Below the pieces are notes generated by a model that ran no database searches, was not told the DNA's origin, and saw only the letters and a program-made list of their open reading frames with translations. 64,000 nt of DNA from CAZWBR01 sp964632305 (GTDB lineage Bacteria; Bacteroidota; Bacteroidia; Bacteroidales; Prolixibacteraceae), in contig CAZWBR010000020.1 of assembly GCA_964632305.1 (NCBI GenBank), forward strand, positions 5,356-69,355, read 5' to 3'. Below, one piece after another: positions 33,623 through 43,397 of the stretch. Both the position numbers and the translations under genes were made by a program. How positions within the stretch are numbered: the stretch's first letter is position 1; each line of letters opens with the position of its first letter.

Positions 33623-35451
33623 TCTCCTCCCTCCAAATTTATAGAGTTCAACAGGTCTGAATTCAACATGCTGTCCTCAAGATATTTTCTTCTTGGCGCG
33701 ATAGAATCGCACAAATATTTTTCAATGATCAGGCTGGCGATCGGGGCGGCATATCTCGATCCCCAGACTCCCTGCTCAACATATACGGCTATCGCGATTT
33801 TCGGGTTGTATTTCGGGGCGAAAGCGACAAAGGCGGAGTGGGCCTCGCCATGGGGGTTCTGAACGGTACCGGTCTTCCCGCAGACGATCACGCTGTCGAG
33901 TTTCGCCGTGGCCCGGGCTGTTCCCGATTGAACCACCTGCTCCATCCCGTTGACCACGATCTCAGCCATATCGCTCCTGATCTGGGTGACATGTTTTTCA
34001 AACTCCAGCGGTTGTTCAGTACGGTCGTAATTCTGTATTTTTTTTACAACATGAGGGGCGATGTAATAACCCCGGTTGGCGATGAGAGAGACCATGTTTG
34101 CCAGTTGGAGCGGAGTGAGCAACAGTTCGCCCTGCCCGATGGACAACGATCGGATCGTCATTACGTTCCAATGGTTTTTTCCAAAATAACGGTCGTAATA
34201 GGAGGCTTTGGGAATGCTTCCGGATGTTTCAGCCGCCAGATCCCCTCCGATTTTTTTCCCGAACCCCAAATCGAGAATATGATTGCGCCAGGCTTCGAAC
34301 CCTTCTTCCGAAGTAGGGTATTTGTTGATGGTTGCCCTGAAAGCCTGAAAGAAATAGGCATTGCAGGATTCCCGAATAGCGGCGGTCAAACCGAGCGGAG
34401 TCTCATGATTATGAGTGCACTTGATAGGCGAAGAAGCCGGTCCGTGGCATGAGAAGCGGATGTAATCGCTGATTACCCCCTCTTCAAGACCCACTAAGGC
34501 ATTTGCCAGTTTGAAGGTTGATCCTGGGGGATAGGAGGAAGAGATGGCCCTGTTCAACATCGGTTTTAACGGATCATTGAGCAGAGTCCTGTAGTTTTTT
34601 GTTCGTTCGCGACCGATAAACATGCCCGGGTCGAACGATGGGGCACTGGCTAAAACCAGGATCTCCCCGGTGGCTGGTTCAATGGCTACGATACTTCCCA
34701 CTTTTCCGGCAAGGAGTCGCTCAGCATAACGTTGTAAGTCGGCATCGAGGGTCGAGATCAGGTTTTTCCCGATCATGGCCGCCGTATCCAGTTTCCCGTT
34801 TTCAAACGATCCTTTCTCCCGGTTATGCACATCAACCATCCTGTAGTTGATCCCTTTAATCCCGCGCAGTTCTTCTTCGTAGGATTGTTCGATACCTATC
34901 TTCCCGATATAGTCGCCACTCTCGTAATAGGGGTTCTTATCAATTTGATTTTGATCAACCTCACCAACATAACCCAGAATGTGCGCGGCAATCAGGTCGG
35001 GATACTGACGCAGGGTACGGGCCTGGATGTAGAATCCGGGGTATTTAAAGAGTTGCTCCTGAAGGATGGCGTATCGCTGGGAGGAGAGCTGTTTGATGAT
35101 GGCGCTGGGCTTATATTTCGAATAGGCCCGTGCTTTCTTCAATTCGGTCACCAATTCTTCTTTCTCTACTCCGACAATGCGGCAGAAAGCCAGGGTATCG
35201 AAGGGCTTCATCTCTCTGGGGATGACCTGAACGTCGTAAGCCGCCTGGTTATAAACCAGAAGTTTGCCGTTACGGTCATAGATCAGTCCCCGGGCCGGAT
35301 AGTTTACTACCCTTCGCAGCACGTTACTGGCTGCAGAGATCTTATAGGAGGGGTCGAGCACCTGGATAAAGAAGAGGCGTAACACGATGATCAGGGCGGT
35401 CACGCTGAAGATGCCCATCAATAAGTATTTCCGTTTGGTATATGTATCCAC
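33619..35451 (-). CDS. mrdA: Penicillin-binding protein 2 (transpeptidase)
   Basis: 610 aa class B PBP: one N-terminal transmembrane helix (LLMGIFSVTALIIVLRLFFIQ), a dimerisation/pedestal domain (about 40-230) and a transpeptidase domain with SxxK in SSYPPGSTFKLANA (about 312), SxN in ESCNAYFFQ (about 368) and KTGT in VCGKTGTVQNPHGEA (about 530). It cross-links peptidoglycan of the lateral wall with RodA. It lies between mreD and rodA in the same operon, 20 bp after mreD. Confidence 0.95.
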   Translation of the reverse strand: MDTYTKRKYLLMGIFSVTALIIVLRLFFIQVLDPSYKISAASNVLRRVVNYPARGLIYDRNGKLLVYNQAAYDVQVIPREMKPFDTLAFCRIVGVEKEELVTELKKARAYSKYKPSAIIKQLSSQRYAILQEQLFKYPGFYIQARTLRQYPDLIAAHILGYVGEVDQNQIDKNPYYESGDYIGKIGIEQSYEEELRGIKGINYRMVDVHNREKGSFENGKLDTAAMIGKNLISTLDADLQRYAERLLAGKVGSIVAIEPATGEILVLASAPSFDPGMFIGRERTKNYRTLLNDPLKPMLNRAISSSYPPGSTFKLANALVGLEEGVISDYIRFSCHGPASSPIKCTHNHETPLGLTAAIRESCNAYFFQAFRATINKYPTSEEGFEAWRNHILDLGFGKKIGGDLAAETSGSIPKASYYDRYFGKNHWNVMTIRSLSIGQGELLLTPLQLANMVSLIANRGYYIAPHVVKKIQNYDRTEQPLEFEKHVTQIRSDMAEIVVNGMEQVVQSGTARATAKLDSVIVCGKTGTVQNPHGEAHSAFVAFAPKYNPKIAIAVYVEQGVWGSRYAAPIASLIIEKYLCDSIAPRRKYLEDSMLNSDLLNSINLEGGD

Positions 35452-35471
35452 CTCTTTCCCAGGTTATAAGA

Positions 35472-35996
35472 TTATTTTCTGAAAAACAGAAACTGGCTCA
35501 AAACTATTAAAATAATAGTAAAAACAGAACTTAAAACGGCACGAAGTAATGTGAATAATATGCCCTGAAATGTAAAGGCTTCGACCATGAAGAGGAAGAG
35601 ATGGTGGATCACGACCATGATCGCGGTATAGCCGGTAAACCATTGCAGGCTCATATTGGCCACGCGTGGTTCGGCTGCCGATTCCAGCGTTTCACGGGAG
35701 GAGATCAGCGAAAGGATCCCGGGCCGGATATAGGCCAACAGAACCGAAGCTGCCGCATGGACCCCCAGGGTATTATTGAAGGCGTCGATCGTGAGTCCCA
35801 AGAGGAAAGCCAGCAGTAACAGGACCGACCGATTGGTTTCGAAAGGCAATAACAGGATAAAGAGGATGTAGAAGAACGGGGAAATTGTCCGTAATATCAG
35901 GATATTGTTGAATACGAGAACCTGAAGGACCACCGCAACGACAAAGACCAACGAATATTTCAGTGCATTAATTATCATTGCTATTTTGCGATTCAA
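35472..35996 (-). CDS. mreD: Rod-shape-determining protein MreD
   Basis: 174 aa with five or six hydrophobic helices (for example YSLVFVVAVVLQVLVFNNILIL, SVLLLLAFLLGLTIDAFNNTLG). The start at 35996 overlaps mreC by 29 bp; the Met at 35978 (MIINALKYS) is an equally likely start with an 11-bp overlap. Low sequence conservation is normal for MreD; the call rests on size, topology and position between mreC and mrdA. Confidence 0.85.
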   Translation of the reverse strand: MNRKIAMIINALKYSLVFVVAVVLQVLVFNNILILRTISPFFYILFILLLPFETNRSVLLLLAFLLGLTIDAFNNTLGVHAAASVLLAYIRPGILSLISSRETLESAAEPRVANMSLQWFTGYTAIMVVIHHLFLFMVEAFTFQGILFTLLRAVLSSVFTIILIVLSQFLFFRK

Positions 35997-36840
35997 GTTG
36001 AATAATTTCCTGCCTGTGTTTATTTTCCACCAGGGAAACTTCTACCAAACTCTTAAAATCGGCTGCCAGGGTCACTTCTATCTTGTAGAAGTTGCTCCCG
36101 CTCCCGATCGAAAAATCAGAGATGGTCCCAATCATCAACCCTTCCGGGAAACTGGAAGAGAAACCGGTTGTAATAATGGTATCCCCATTCTGAACCGGGA
36201 CATGATAAGGAATCTCGTTAAGCTGAACTTTTCGGTAGTCCTTCCCGTCCCACGAAAGGGAGCCGAAAAAATCGTTGCTCTTGATCTTGGCACTGATTTT
36301 CCAGCGATCGTTCAGCATCGAAATGGCGGTACTGTAATTGTCGGAAACATTGGTAATCAATCCTACGATCTTACCTGCCGAGATAACCCCCATATCGGGT
36401 CTTACCCCATGTCTGCGACCTTTGTTGATCGTGATAAAATTGTGCCGCTGGTTAACTGAATTATTGATAACCCGCGCCGTGGTAAAGGCATAGACCATCT
36501 TTCTCAGCGAATCCCCTTTCAGCGTGTCGATAGGAGTCATGTCCAGTGGTACTTCAAGGTTTCCAACGGTCATGTTGTTCCGGTGGATATAGTGTTGAAG
36601 CGTGGTGCGAAGTCGTACATTTTCCTGGATCAACTCACTGTTTGCCGCCTTAAGGTCAAAAAACTGGGTCGCCGTTGAGAATTGTTCGTAAATCGAACCG
36701 GTAAGAAAATTACTCGATGTTAGGAAACGGGCACGCTGATAATTGTTGTAGCTAACAACCATCGACAGCGAAATGAGCTCCAGTATCAGGAATATAAAAA
36801 CATAATGATACCTGAGTATTATTCTTATTAAGTTCCTCAT
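35968..36840 (-). CDS. mreC: Rod-shape-determining protein MreC
   Basis: 290 aa. One N-terminal membrane helix (YVFIFLILELISLSMVVSY), a coiled-coil stretch (about 45-90) and the MreC beta-domain containing TINKGRRHGVRPDMGVISAGKIVGLI and GDTIITTGFSSSFPEGLMIGTISD. It is a periplasmic scaffold that links MreB to PBP2/RodA. It follows mreB by 41 bp and overlaps mreD. Confidence 0.93.
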   Translation of the reverse strand: MRNLIRIILRYHYVFIFLILELISLSMVVSYNNYQRARFLTSSNFLTGSIYEQFSTATQFFDLKAANSELIQENVRLRTTLQHYIHRNNMTVGNLEVPLDMTPIDTLKGDSLRKMVYAFTTARVINNSVNQRHNFITINKGRRHGVRPDMGVISAGKIVGLITNVSDNYSTAISMLNDRWKISAKIKSNDFFGSLSWDGKDYRKVQLNEIPYHVPVQNGDTIITTGFSSSFPEGLMIGTISDFSIGSGSNFYKIEVTLAADFKSLVEVSLVENKHRQEIIQLESQNSNDN

Positions 36841-36881
36841 AAGCGATAGGAAAGAGACAGATGCCTTACCTGGTTATGGTG

Positions 36882-37904
36882 TTAACGAAGCAGGAATGAG
36901 AATTTATCAACGTTCTTCAGGGCAACACCTGTTCCTCGGGCTACTGCCCTGAGCGGATCTTCGGCAATCCTGAACGGGATATTGATCTTATCATATAATC
37001 TCTTGTCCAATCCGCGAAGCAACGCTCCGCCACCTGCCAGCCAGATACCGCGGTTCACAATATCGGCATAGAGCTCAGGCGGGGTCTGTTCCAACGCACT
37101 CAAGATGGCGGTTTCAATCTTGGAGATCGATTTATCGAGGCAGTGGGCAATTTCCTGATAGGATACCGGTACTTCTACCGGAAGCGCTGTCATCTGGTTT
37201 GGCCCCTGAACGATAAAATCAGCCGGTGGCTCATCCAGTTCAGATATTGCAGCCCCTACATTGATTTTGATCTCCTCGGCTGTTCTCTCACCGATCTTGA
37301 TATTATGCTGATGACGCATATATTCCATGATGTCATTGGTCAGGTCATCGCCGGCGATGCGGATCGATTTGTTGGTCACGATACCTCCAAGGGAGATAAC
37401 CGCGATTTCAGTGGTTCCCCCACCGATATCGACCACCATGTTGCCTTCCGGCGCTTCGACATCCAACCCAATCCCGATGGCGGCTGCCATTGGTTCATAG
37501 ATCATGTAAACATCGCGGCCACCGGCATGTTCTGATGAGTCGCGTACCGCACGGATCTCAACTTCTGTCGATCCTGAAGGGATACAGACCACCATTTTAA
37601 GCGCGGGCGAAAAGAACTTGCTCTTGGGATTGATCATTTTAATCATCCCGCGGATCATCTGTTCTGCCGCGTTGAAGTCAGCGATCACTCCATCGCGCAA
37701 TGGACGGATCGTCTTCAGGTTGGCATGTGTCTTGCCCTGCATCTGGCGGGCTTTTTCACCGATAGCCACCAGCTTCTCTGTCTTCATATCGATGGTTACA
37801 ACCGATGGCTCATCAACCACTACTTTCCCGTTGTGTATGATGATGGTATTGGCTGTTCCAAGATCAATAGCAATCTCCTGTGTGAGAAATGAAAATAAAC
37901 CCAT
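36882..37904 (-). CDS. mreB: Rod-shape-determining protein MreB
   Basis: 340 aa bacterial actin homologue. Phosphate 1 motif IDLGTANTIIIHNGKVVVDEPSVV near the N-terminus, phosphate 2 MVVDIGGGTTEIAVISLGG (about 160), adenosine motif IWLAGGGALLRGLDKRL (about 288). The N-terminal GLFSFL resembles the membrane-binding segment of MreB. It organises lateral-wall synthesis. First of the mre genes, 33 bp after purH on the same strand. Confidence 0.96.
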   Translation of the reverse strand: MGLFSFLTQEIAIDLGTANTIIIHNGKVVVDEPSVVTIDMKTEKLVAIGEKARQMQGKTHANLKTIRPLRDGVIADFNAAEQMIRGMIKMINPKSKFFSPALKMVVCIPSGSTEVEIRAVRDSSEHAGGRDVYMIYEPMAAAIGIGLDVEAPEGNMVVDIGGGTTEIAVISLGGIVTNKSIRIAGDDLTNDIMEYMRHQHNIKIGERTAEEIKINVGAAISELDEPPADFIVQGPNQMTALPVEVPVSYQEIAHCLDKSISKIETAILSALEQTPPELYADIVNRGIWLAGGGALLRGLDKRLYDKINIPFRIAEDPLRAVARGTGVALKNVDKFSFLLR

Positions 37905-37937
37905 CTGTTTTTATTTCTTTAATTCGATTATGATCTG

Positions 37938-39461
37938 TTAATGTTTAAAATGTCTGAAACCGGTCGTAACCATCGACATTTTATTATTGTCGCAATACTC
38001 AATCGAGAGTTTGTCACGGATAGAACCTCCGGGCTGAATCACCACGTCGATTCCTTCACCGTGGGCGATTTCAACACAGTCAGGGAACGGGAAGAAGGCG
38101 TCGGAAGCCATTACCGCACCTTTCAGTTCGAAACCGAAAGCTTTAGCTTTATCTATGGCTTGTTTCAGCGCGTCTACTCTCGATGTTTGACCAACTCCGC
38201 TCGCGAGCAATTGCTTGCCCTTAGCCAGTACAATAGTATTGGATTTTGATTGTTTCACCAAACGGTTGGCAAATAATAAATCAACCACCTGATCAGCAGC
38301 AGGCGATAATTTCGTCACTGCGGTTAAATCTTCCGGGGTCTCCTTTTTCAGGTCACGATCCTGAACAATAACCCCGTTAAGGACGGTACGGTATTGATTC
38401 TTCGGTAATTCAACCTCTTTTCTGACCAACACCATCAGGTTTTTCTTGGCCTTGAATACTTCAAGAGCATCAGCGTCGTAACCGGGAGCAATAAATACTT
38501 CGAAAAATATCTTGGCTGCCTCTTCGGCGGTGGCTTTATCCACCACTTTGTTGGTTACGAAGATTCCACCATAGGCCGAAACCGGATCACCTGCCAGTGC
38601 AGCATTGTAAGCATCGATAAGTTTCTCCCTCGAAGCACAACCACAGGCATTGTTATGTTTCAGAATGGCAAAGGTGGTGTCGGTGAATTCATCGATCAGG
38701 TTGACGGCAGCATCGATGTCAAGCAAATTGTTGTAGGAGATTTCCTTACCCTGAATCTGCGTGAACATGGCTTCGAAATTGCCGTAGAATACCCCTTTCT
38801 GATGAGGGTTCTCGCCATAACGTAAGCTTTTAACCCCGTTAAGGCTCTGACAGAATTCATTTGGAGCCTCTCCTGCAAAATAGTTGTAGATAGCCGAATC
38901 GTAATGCGATGAGGTAGCAAATGCTTCCCTGGCAAAAGCCCGGCGGTCTTCCAGGGTAGTAGCCCCGTCTTGAGCCTGAAGAAGACCCAGCAGATGGCTG
39001 TATTGACCCTGGTGAGAGACAATAACTACATCGTTATAGTTTTTAGCAGCTCCGCGAATCAGCGAAATACCACCTATATCAATCTTTTCAATAATATCTT
39101 CGTCCGATGCGCCCGATGCAACAGTGGCCTCAAATGGATAAAGGTCAACAATCACCAGGTCAATTTCGGGAATCTCATATTGCGCAATTTGTTTCAGGTC
39201 GCCTTCATTCTCCCGGCGGGCCAGGATGCCACCAAACACTTTTGGATGCAGTGTTTTAACGCGTCCCCCCAAAATCGAGGGATAACCTGTCAGATCTTCC
39301 ACTGCAGTGACCGGGACGTTTAATTCTTCAATAAACTGCTTGGTTCCACCCGTGGAATAGAATTTTACCCCGAGCTGGTTTAATTTATTGATGATTTCAT
39401 CCAATCCTTCCTTATGGTAAACTGAAATAAGGGCTGATTTTATATTTTTTAAATCGCTCAT
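37938..39461 (-). CDS. purH: Bifunctional AICAR transformylase / IMP cyclohydrolase
   Basis: About 507 aa from the Met at 39461 (MSDLKNIKSALISVYHKEG), preferred over the frame's upstream Met at 39488. The N-terminal IMP cyclohydrolase part has FYSTGGTKQFIEE and GGRVKTLHPKVFGGILARR; the C-terminal transformylase part has ILKHNNACGCAS (the Lys-His pair of the active site), DPVSAYGGI and ASDAFFPFPDCVEIA. It catalyses the last two steps of IMP synthesis. Its position upstream of mreB is usual in Bacteroidota. A minus-strand TACTTTTG (39493-39486) lies just upstream. Confidence 0.96.
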   Translation of the reverse strand: MSDLKNIKSALISVYHKEGLDEIINKLNQLGVKFYSTGGTKQFIEELNVPVTAVEDLTGYPSILGGRVKTLHPKVFGGILARRENEGDLKQIAQYEIPEIDLVIVDLYPFEATVASGASDEDIIEKIDIGGISLIRGAAKNYNDVVIVSHQGQYSHLLGLLQAQDGATTLEDRRAFAREAFATSSHYDSAIYNYFAGEAPNEFCQSLNGVKSLRYGENPHQKGVFYGNFEAMFTQIQGKEISYNNLLDIDAAVNLIDEFTDTTFAILKHNNACGCASREKLIDAYNAALAGDPVSAYGGIFVTNKVVDKATAEEAAKIFFEVFIAPGYDADALEVFKAKKNLMVLVRKEVELPKNQYRTVLNGVIVQDRDLKKETPEDLTAVTKLSPAADQVVDLLFANRLVKQSKSNTIVLAKGKQLLASGVGQTSRVDALKQAIDKAKAFGFELKGAVMASDAFFPFPDCVEIAHGEGIDVVIQPGGSIRDKLSIEYCDNNKMSMVTTGFRHFKH

Positions 39462-39485
39462 TTTAAATTTCTTAATAATTTCGTG

Positions 39486-39493
39486 CAAAAGTA
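39486..39493 (-). promoter_or_regulatory. Putative -7 element of the purH-mre operon
   Basis: Minus-strand TACTTTTG, 25 bp before the chosen purH start. No TTG at the -33 distance is visible. Confidence 0.4.
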
Positions 39494-39611
39494 ATAAAAA
39501 GGATTAAGTTATAAAGTAGTTTGGCGGGGTGATTTTTTCGTTTTAACAAAAGTTTTATTTGAGGGAGAGTTCCGAAAAAAGTCATAACTTTCGATATAAT
39601 TCTCCGTTACC

Positions 39612-40862
39612 ATGCTTCTCCTGCGCCTGATCATCGAGAGTTTTCGGTTTGCCTACAATTCTTTAGTGGTAAATCAGCTGAGGACCTTTCTTTCTTTGCT
39701 CGGGATCACCATTGGCATTTTTTGCATCATATCTATCTTTACTATTTTCGATTCGATGGAGCGGACAGTCCGGAACAGCATGGAGAAACTGGGGAGTAAT
39801 ATTGTCTATATTCAAAAATGGCCATGGACCCCACCTCCCGGCGAAACGGAATATCCCTGGTGGAAATACCTTAACCGTCCTGTCCCGAAACTGGCCGAGG
39901 CCAATGAAATTGACCGTCGTTCGGTCCTGAGCCAGTATGTGGTCTATAATCTGGGATTTAGCCGGACCCTCCAGTCGGGGCGCAATAAGGCTGAGGAGGT
40001 AGAGGTGATCGGTTCCTCCTCCGGTCTGATCGAAGCATGGGACTTGAAAATCGCTGCCGGTCGTGCTTTCTCCGACGAGGAGATAAATGGCGCTCCAAAT
40101 CTGTCCATGATCGGCGCGTCGCTGTCCGAGGAGCTTTTTCCCGGGGTATCCCCCGTGGGACGGACCCTGAAAGCACAGGGTTTTTCGCTCTATATCATTG
40201 GGGTCTTTGAAAAGATGGGAGAGGATATGTTCGGGACCAGTATGGATCAACGCATCCTGATCCCCATCCGGTTTGCCTCAAAAATGGTCGATATTCGGAT
40301 GGATATAGGCCAAACCATCATCATTAAAGGGAAACCCGAGATTACGGCCTCCCGCCTTCAGGAAGAACTGGAAGGTATTATGAGGGCGGTCAGGCGGATA
40401 AAACCCGGCGAAGAAAACGATTTTGCCCTTAACGAGGTTAGTCTGATCTCGGGCCAGATCGAGAGTCTCTTCCAGGTCTTTAATATGGCTGGCTGGATCA
40501 TTGGTGGCTTTTCAATCCTGGTGGGCGGTTTTGGTATTGCCAATATCATGTTTGTCTCGGTTCGCGAACGGACCAAGATCATCGGCATCCAGAAGGCCCT
40601 TGGCGCTAAGAGCAAGTTCATATTGCTTGAGTTTCTCTTCGAGGCCAGTGTCCTCTCTCTGATCGGCGGCGCCCTGGGCTTGCTGATTATTTACCTCGGA
40701 ACAATTATTGCCAGGCAGGCCTTCGATTTCGAGTTCGTTCTGACTATCGGTAATATCGCGGTGGGGCTGATTGTCAGCGCCGTGATCGGCCTGATTGCCG
40801 GGACCATTCCTGCCCGAAAGGCGGCAAGCCTCGATCCCGTCACGGCAATGAATACCATATAA
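39612..40862 (+). CDS. MacB-like ABC transporter permease
   Basis: 416 aa. An N-terminal membrane helix (LRTFLSLLGITIGIFCIISIFTIFDSM) opens a large periplasmic MacB_PCD-type domain (about 60-270), followed by an FtsX-like domain with three helices (WIIGGFSILVGGFGIANIMFVSVRERTKIIGIQKALGA, then two more). The motif VRERTKEIGIxKALGA is diagnostic of this class. Such permeases work with a separate ATPase and often a membrane-fusion protein to move lipoproteins, peptides or drugs; neither partner is adjacent here. Confidence 0.88.
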   Translation: MLLLRLIIESFRFAYNSLVVNQLRTFLSLLGITIGIFCIISIFTIFDSMERTVRNSMEKLGSNIVYIQKWPWTPPPGETEYPWWKYLNRPVPKLAEANEIDRRSVLSQYVVYNLGFSRTLQSGRNKAEEVEVIGSSSGLIEAWDLKIAAGRAFSDEEINGAPNLSMIGASLSEELFPGVSPVGRTLKAQGFSLYIIGVFEKMGEDMFGTSMDQRILIPIRFASKMVDIRMDIGQTIIIKGKPEITASRLQEELEGIMRAVRRIKPGEENDFALNEVSLISGQIESLFQVFNMAGWIIGGFSILVGGFGIANIMFVSVRERTKIIGIQKALGAKSKFILLEFLFEASVLSLIGGALGLLIIYLGTIIARQAFDFEFVLTIGNIAVGLIVSAVIGLIAGTIPARKAASLDPVTAMNTI

Positions 40863-40975
40863 TAGATGGAGAATGAAACCGTGAAGCCGGTACTTCGTCT
40901 ATTGAGGCAAGGAGGTAGGGGCCCGATCCGGCATCCCGAAAGAATTCCAACCCTGTACTACCGGTTTTTTCCCTT

Positions 40976-41758
40976 CTATTCCGCTCTCAACGCTTCAATA
41001 ATATTGGTCAGCTCAACAAATTCAGCGACCGAGAGTTGCTCGGGACGTTTGGTCAATATTGCCGGATCGATCTCATCCACCCGGGGGGTGAATGCTTTCA
41101 GCGTGTTCCTTAACATCTTTCGCCGTTGGTTGAACGATTGTTTGATGATTTCGGTGAAGAGTTTCTCGTTACAACCCAACTGCCCGACCTTGTTACGTCT
41201 TAACCGGATGACCGCCGATTTCACCTTGGGCGGGGGATTGAATACATGTTCATGGACGGTGAACAGATAATCAATATCATACCAGGCTTGAAGCAGTACG
41301 CTCAGGATCCCGTAAACTTTCGACCCCGGACCTGAACAAATCCGTTCGGCCACCTCTTTTTGAAGCATACATACCACTTCGGGAACCAACTCTCTCGAAG
41401 ATAGTATTTTAAAGAATATCTGCGACGATATGTTGTAAGGGAAATTCCCGATGACCGCGAAAGGCGTGGAAGAAAACGTCTTCGCCAGATCAAGTTTCAA
41501 AAAATCGCCTTCGATGATCCGGTCGGTCAAATTCGGAAAATGTTTCTTCAGATAGGCGACCGATTCCCGGTCAATCTCAATCACCGAGGTCTCATAATGA
41601 CTGTTTTCGAGCAGATAACCGGTAAGGACGCCCATGCCCGGTCCTATTTCCAAAACCTTATCAATCCCTTCAGCTTTCAGGCTTTCGACGATTCCCTTCG
41701 CAATGTTCTGGTCGGTCAGAAAGTGCTGTCCGAGATTCTTTTTGGCTCTTACAATCAT
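40976..41758 (-). CDS. rsmA: 16S rRNA (adenine1518-N6/adenine1519-N6)-dimethyltransferase
   Basis: 260 aa (KsgA). Motifs: KKNLGQHFLTDQNIAKGIV, SAM-binding LEIGPGMGVLTGYLLE, acidic VIEIDRESVAYL, and the catalytic GNFPYNISSQIFFKIL (NxPY-type), then KVKSAVIRLRRN. It dimethylates two adenines near the 3' end of 16S rRNA, a late assembly checkpoint. It is convergent with the upstream permease gene. Confidence 0.95.
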   Translation of the reverse strand: MIVRAKKNLGQHFLTDQNIAKGIVESLKAEGIDKVLEIGPGMGVLTGYLLENSHYETSVIEIDRESVAYLKKHFPNLTDRIIEGDFLKLDLAKTFSSTPFAVIGNFPYNISSQIFFKILSSRELVPEVVCMLQKEVAERICSGPGSKVYGILSVLLQAWYDIDYLFTVHEHVFNPPPKVKSAVIRLRRNKVGQLGCNEKLFTEIIKQSFNQRRKMLRNTLKAFTPRVDEIDPAILTKRPEQLSVAEFVELTNIIEALRAE

Positions 41759-41975
41759 CCTTGATTTTTAAATGTGTTTGAATATTTTCAGAGTGAATCA
41801 TCAAAACCCCAGAGCAGTAGACCGGATTGATCGCTCAAATCCTTGTCTTCACGTTTCACTGGCCCTGACCGTTTTCCCTCTTTTTCTGCGATTAACGATT
41901 CTGATACAAAAGTAGAAAAAACATAGTTCTTTGAACGGTTAAAATTTTGGCTATTTTTACCCAAAAGAAATTATC

Positions 41976-43238
41976 GTGTCGCGCATTAACCTTGAACTAT
42001 TTATCGCACGGCGAATCTTCACCGATAGCGGGAGCCGAAAAAGGTTCTCTCAGTCCATTATTTCGTTTGCCGTATTCGGTATCGCTTTCGGACTCCTGGT
42101 GATGATCGTGTCGGTGGCTATCGTTACCGGTTTCAAGAAAGAGGTAAGAAACAAAGTGATAGGTTTTGGTGCACATATCCAGATCGTCAATTTCGACTCC
42201 AACTCCTCATACGAAACCATCCCGGTCTCGGCTTCCCAACCGTGGCTCGATCAACTGAAATCATTGGAAGGGGTTAAGCATGTCGAAGTCTTCGCCACAA
42301 AACCTGGTATCGTCAAGACCGATGAGGAGATGATGGGGATGGTCCTGAAAGGGATCGGCCCCGATTTCGATTGGTCGTTCTTTAAGGATAATCTGGTAGA
42401 AGGAGAGATCTTTGCTGTTGCCGATACGGGTAGGAGCGAGGCGGTGCTGATTTCGCAACAGATGGCCGCCGCGCTGAAACTGAAAGTGGGAGACCCCCTC
42501 TTCAGCTATTTCCTTAACGAAGCGGCTACCGCGCAACGGATGCGCCGTTTCCGGATTTCGGGTATTTATAAGACCAGCCTCGAGGAGTTCGACCGGCTCT
42601 TTGTCCTGGCCGATATCAACCAGGTTAAACGGCTCAACGATTGGCAACCCGACCAGATTAGTGGTTTTGAAGTAACCATCAACGACTTTGACCAGATCGG
42701 TCAAATGACCGACCGGATCCGCGAAACCACGGTTAACTATTCCGAAAATGACGCGAATGTCCTTCGACCGGTAAGCATTACCTCAAAATATCCCCAGATC
42801 TTCGATTGGCTGAATCTTCTGGATATGAATGTCTGGATTATCCTTACCCTTATCATCCTGGTGGCCGGATTTAATATGGTCTCCGGCCTGCTGATCCTTA
42901 TCCTTGAACGGACCACTATGATAGGTGTTTTAAAAGCGGTTGGAACCGAAAACCGCAGTATCCGCAAAATCTTCCTCTACCTGTCGGCCATGCTCATTGG
43001 CAGGGGTATGTTCTGGGGAAATGTCGCGGGCCTTTCCTTCTTTCTGATCCAATCTCATTTTGGAATATTTAAACTCGATCCGGCTTCCTATTACCTCGAT
43101 ACCGTGCCGGTCAGTCTTAAATTGACTCATCTGCTGATGCTTAACATCGGGACACTCGCGGTCACGATGTTAATGCTGATCGTACCATCGTGGTATATCT
43201 CAAGAATTTCGCCCGATAAAGCTATTCGTTTCGATTAA
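41976..43238 (+). CDS. FtsX-family permease, LolC/LolE-like
   Basis: 420 aa, GTG start at 41976. N-terminal helix (IISFAVFGIAFGLLVMIVSVAIVTGFKKEVRNKVIGFGAHIQI) is very typical of lipoprotein-releasing permeases. A periplasmic domain (about 60-270) and three C-terminal helices follow, with ILERTTMIGVLKAVGTENRSIRKIF. Probably part of the machinery that releases outer-membrane lipoproteins from the inner membrane; the ATPase is not in the window. Confidence 0.88.
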   Translation: MSRINLELFIARRIFTDSGSRKRFSQSIISFAVFGIAFGLLVMIVSVAIVTGFKKEVRNKVIGFGAHIQIVNFDSNSSYETIPVSASQPWLDQLKSLEGVKHVEVFATKPGIVKTDEEMMGMVLKGIGPDFDWSFFKDNLVEGEIFAVADTGRSEAVLISQQMAAALKLKVGDPLFSYFLNEAATAQRMRRFRISGIYKTSLEEFDRLFVLADINQVKRLNDWQPDQISGFEVTINDFDQIGQMTDRIRETTVNYSENDANVLRPVSITSKYPQIFDWLNLLDMNVWIILTLIILVAGFNMVSGLLILILERTTMIGVLKAVGTENRSIRKIFLYLSAMLIGRGMFWGNVAGLSFFLIQSHFGIFKLDPASYYLDTVPVSLKLTHLLMLNIGTLAVTMLMLIVPSWYISRISPDKAIRFD

Positions 43239-43397
43239 AATTGAATGAGAAGTCAAGAATTGTTTTGATAATCTCAGAATACTTTTATTACTTTACATGT
43301 CGTTTTTGTTGCGGCCATCCCGTTAACGTAAACGATGATTTGTTACTTTTTAGAAATATTATATAATTCTGACTTTCAATCAATTTAAAACACACTT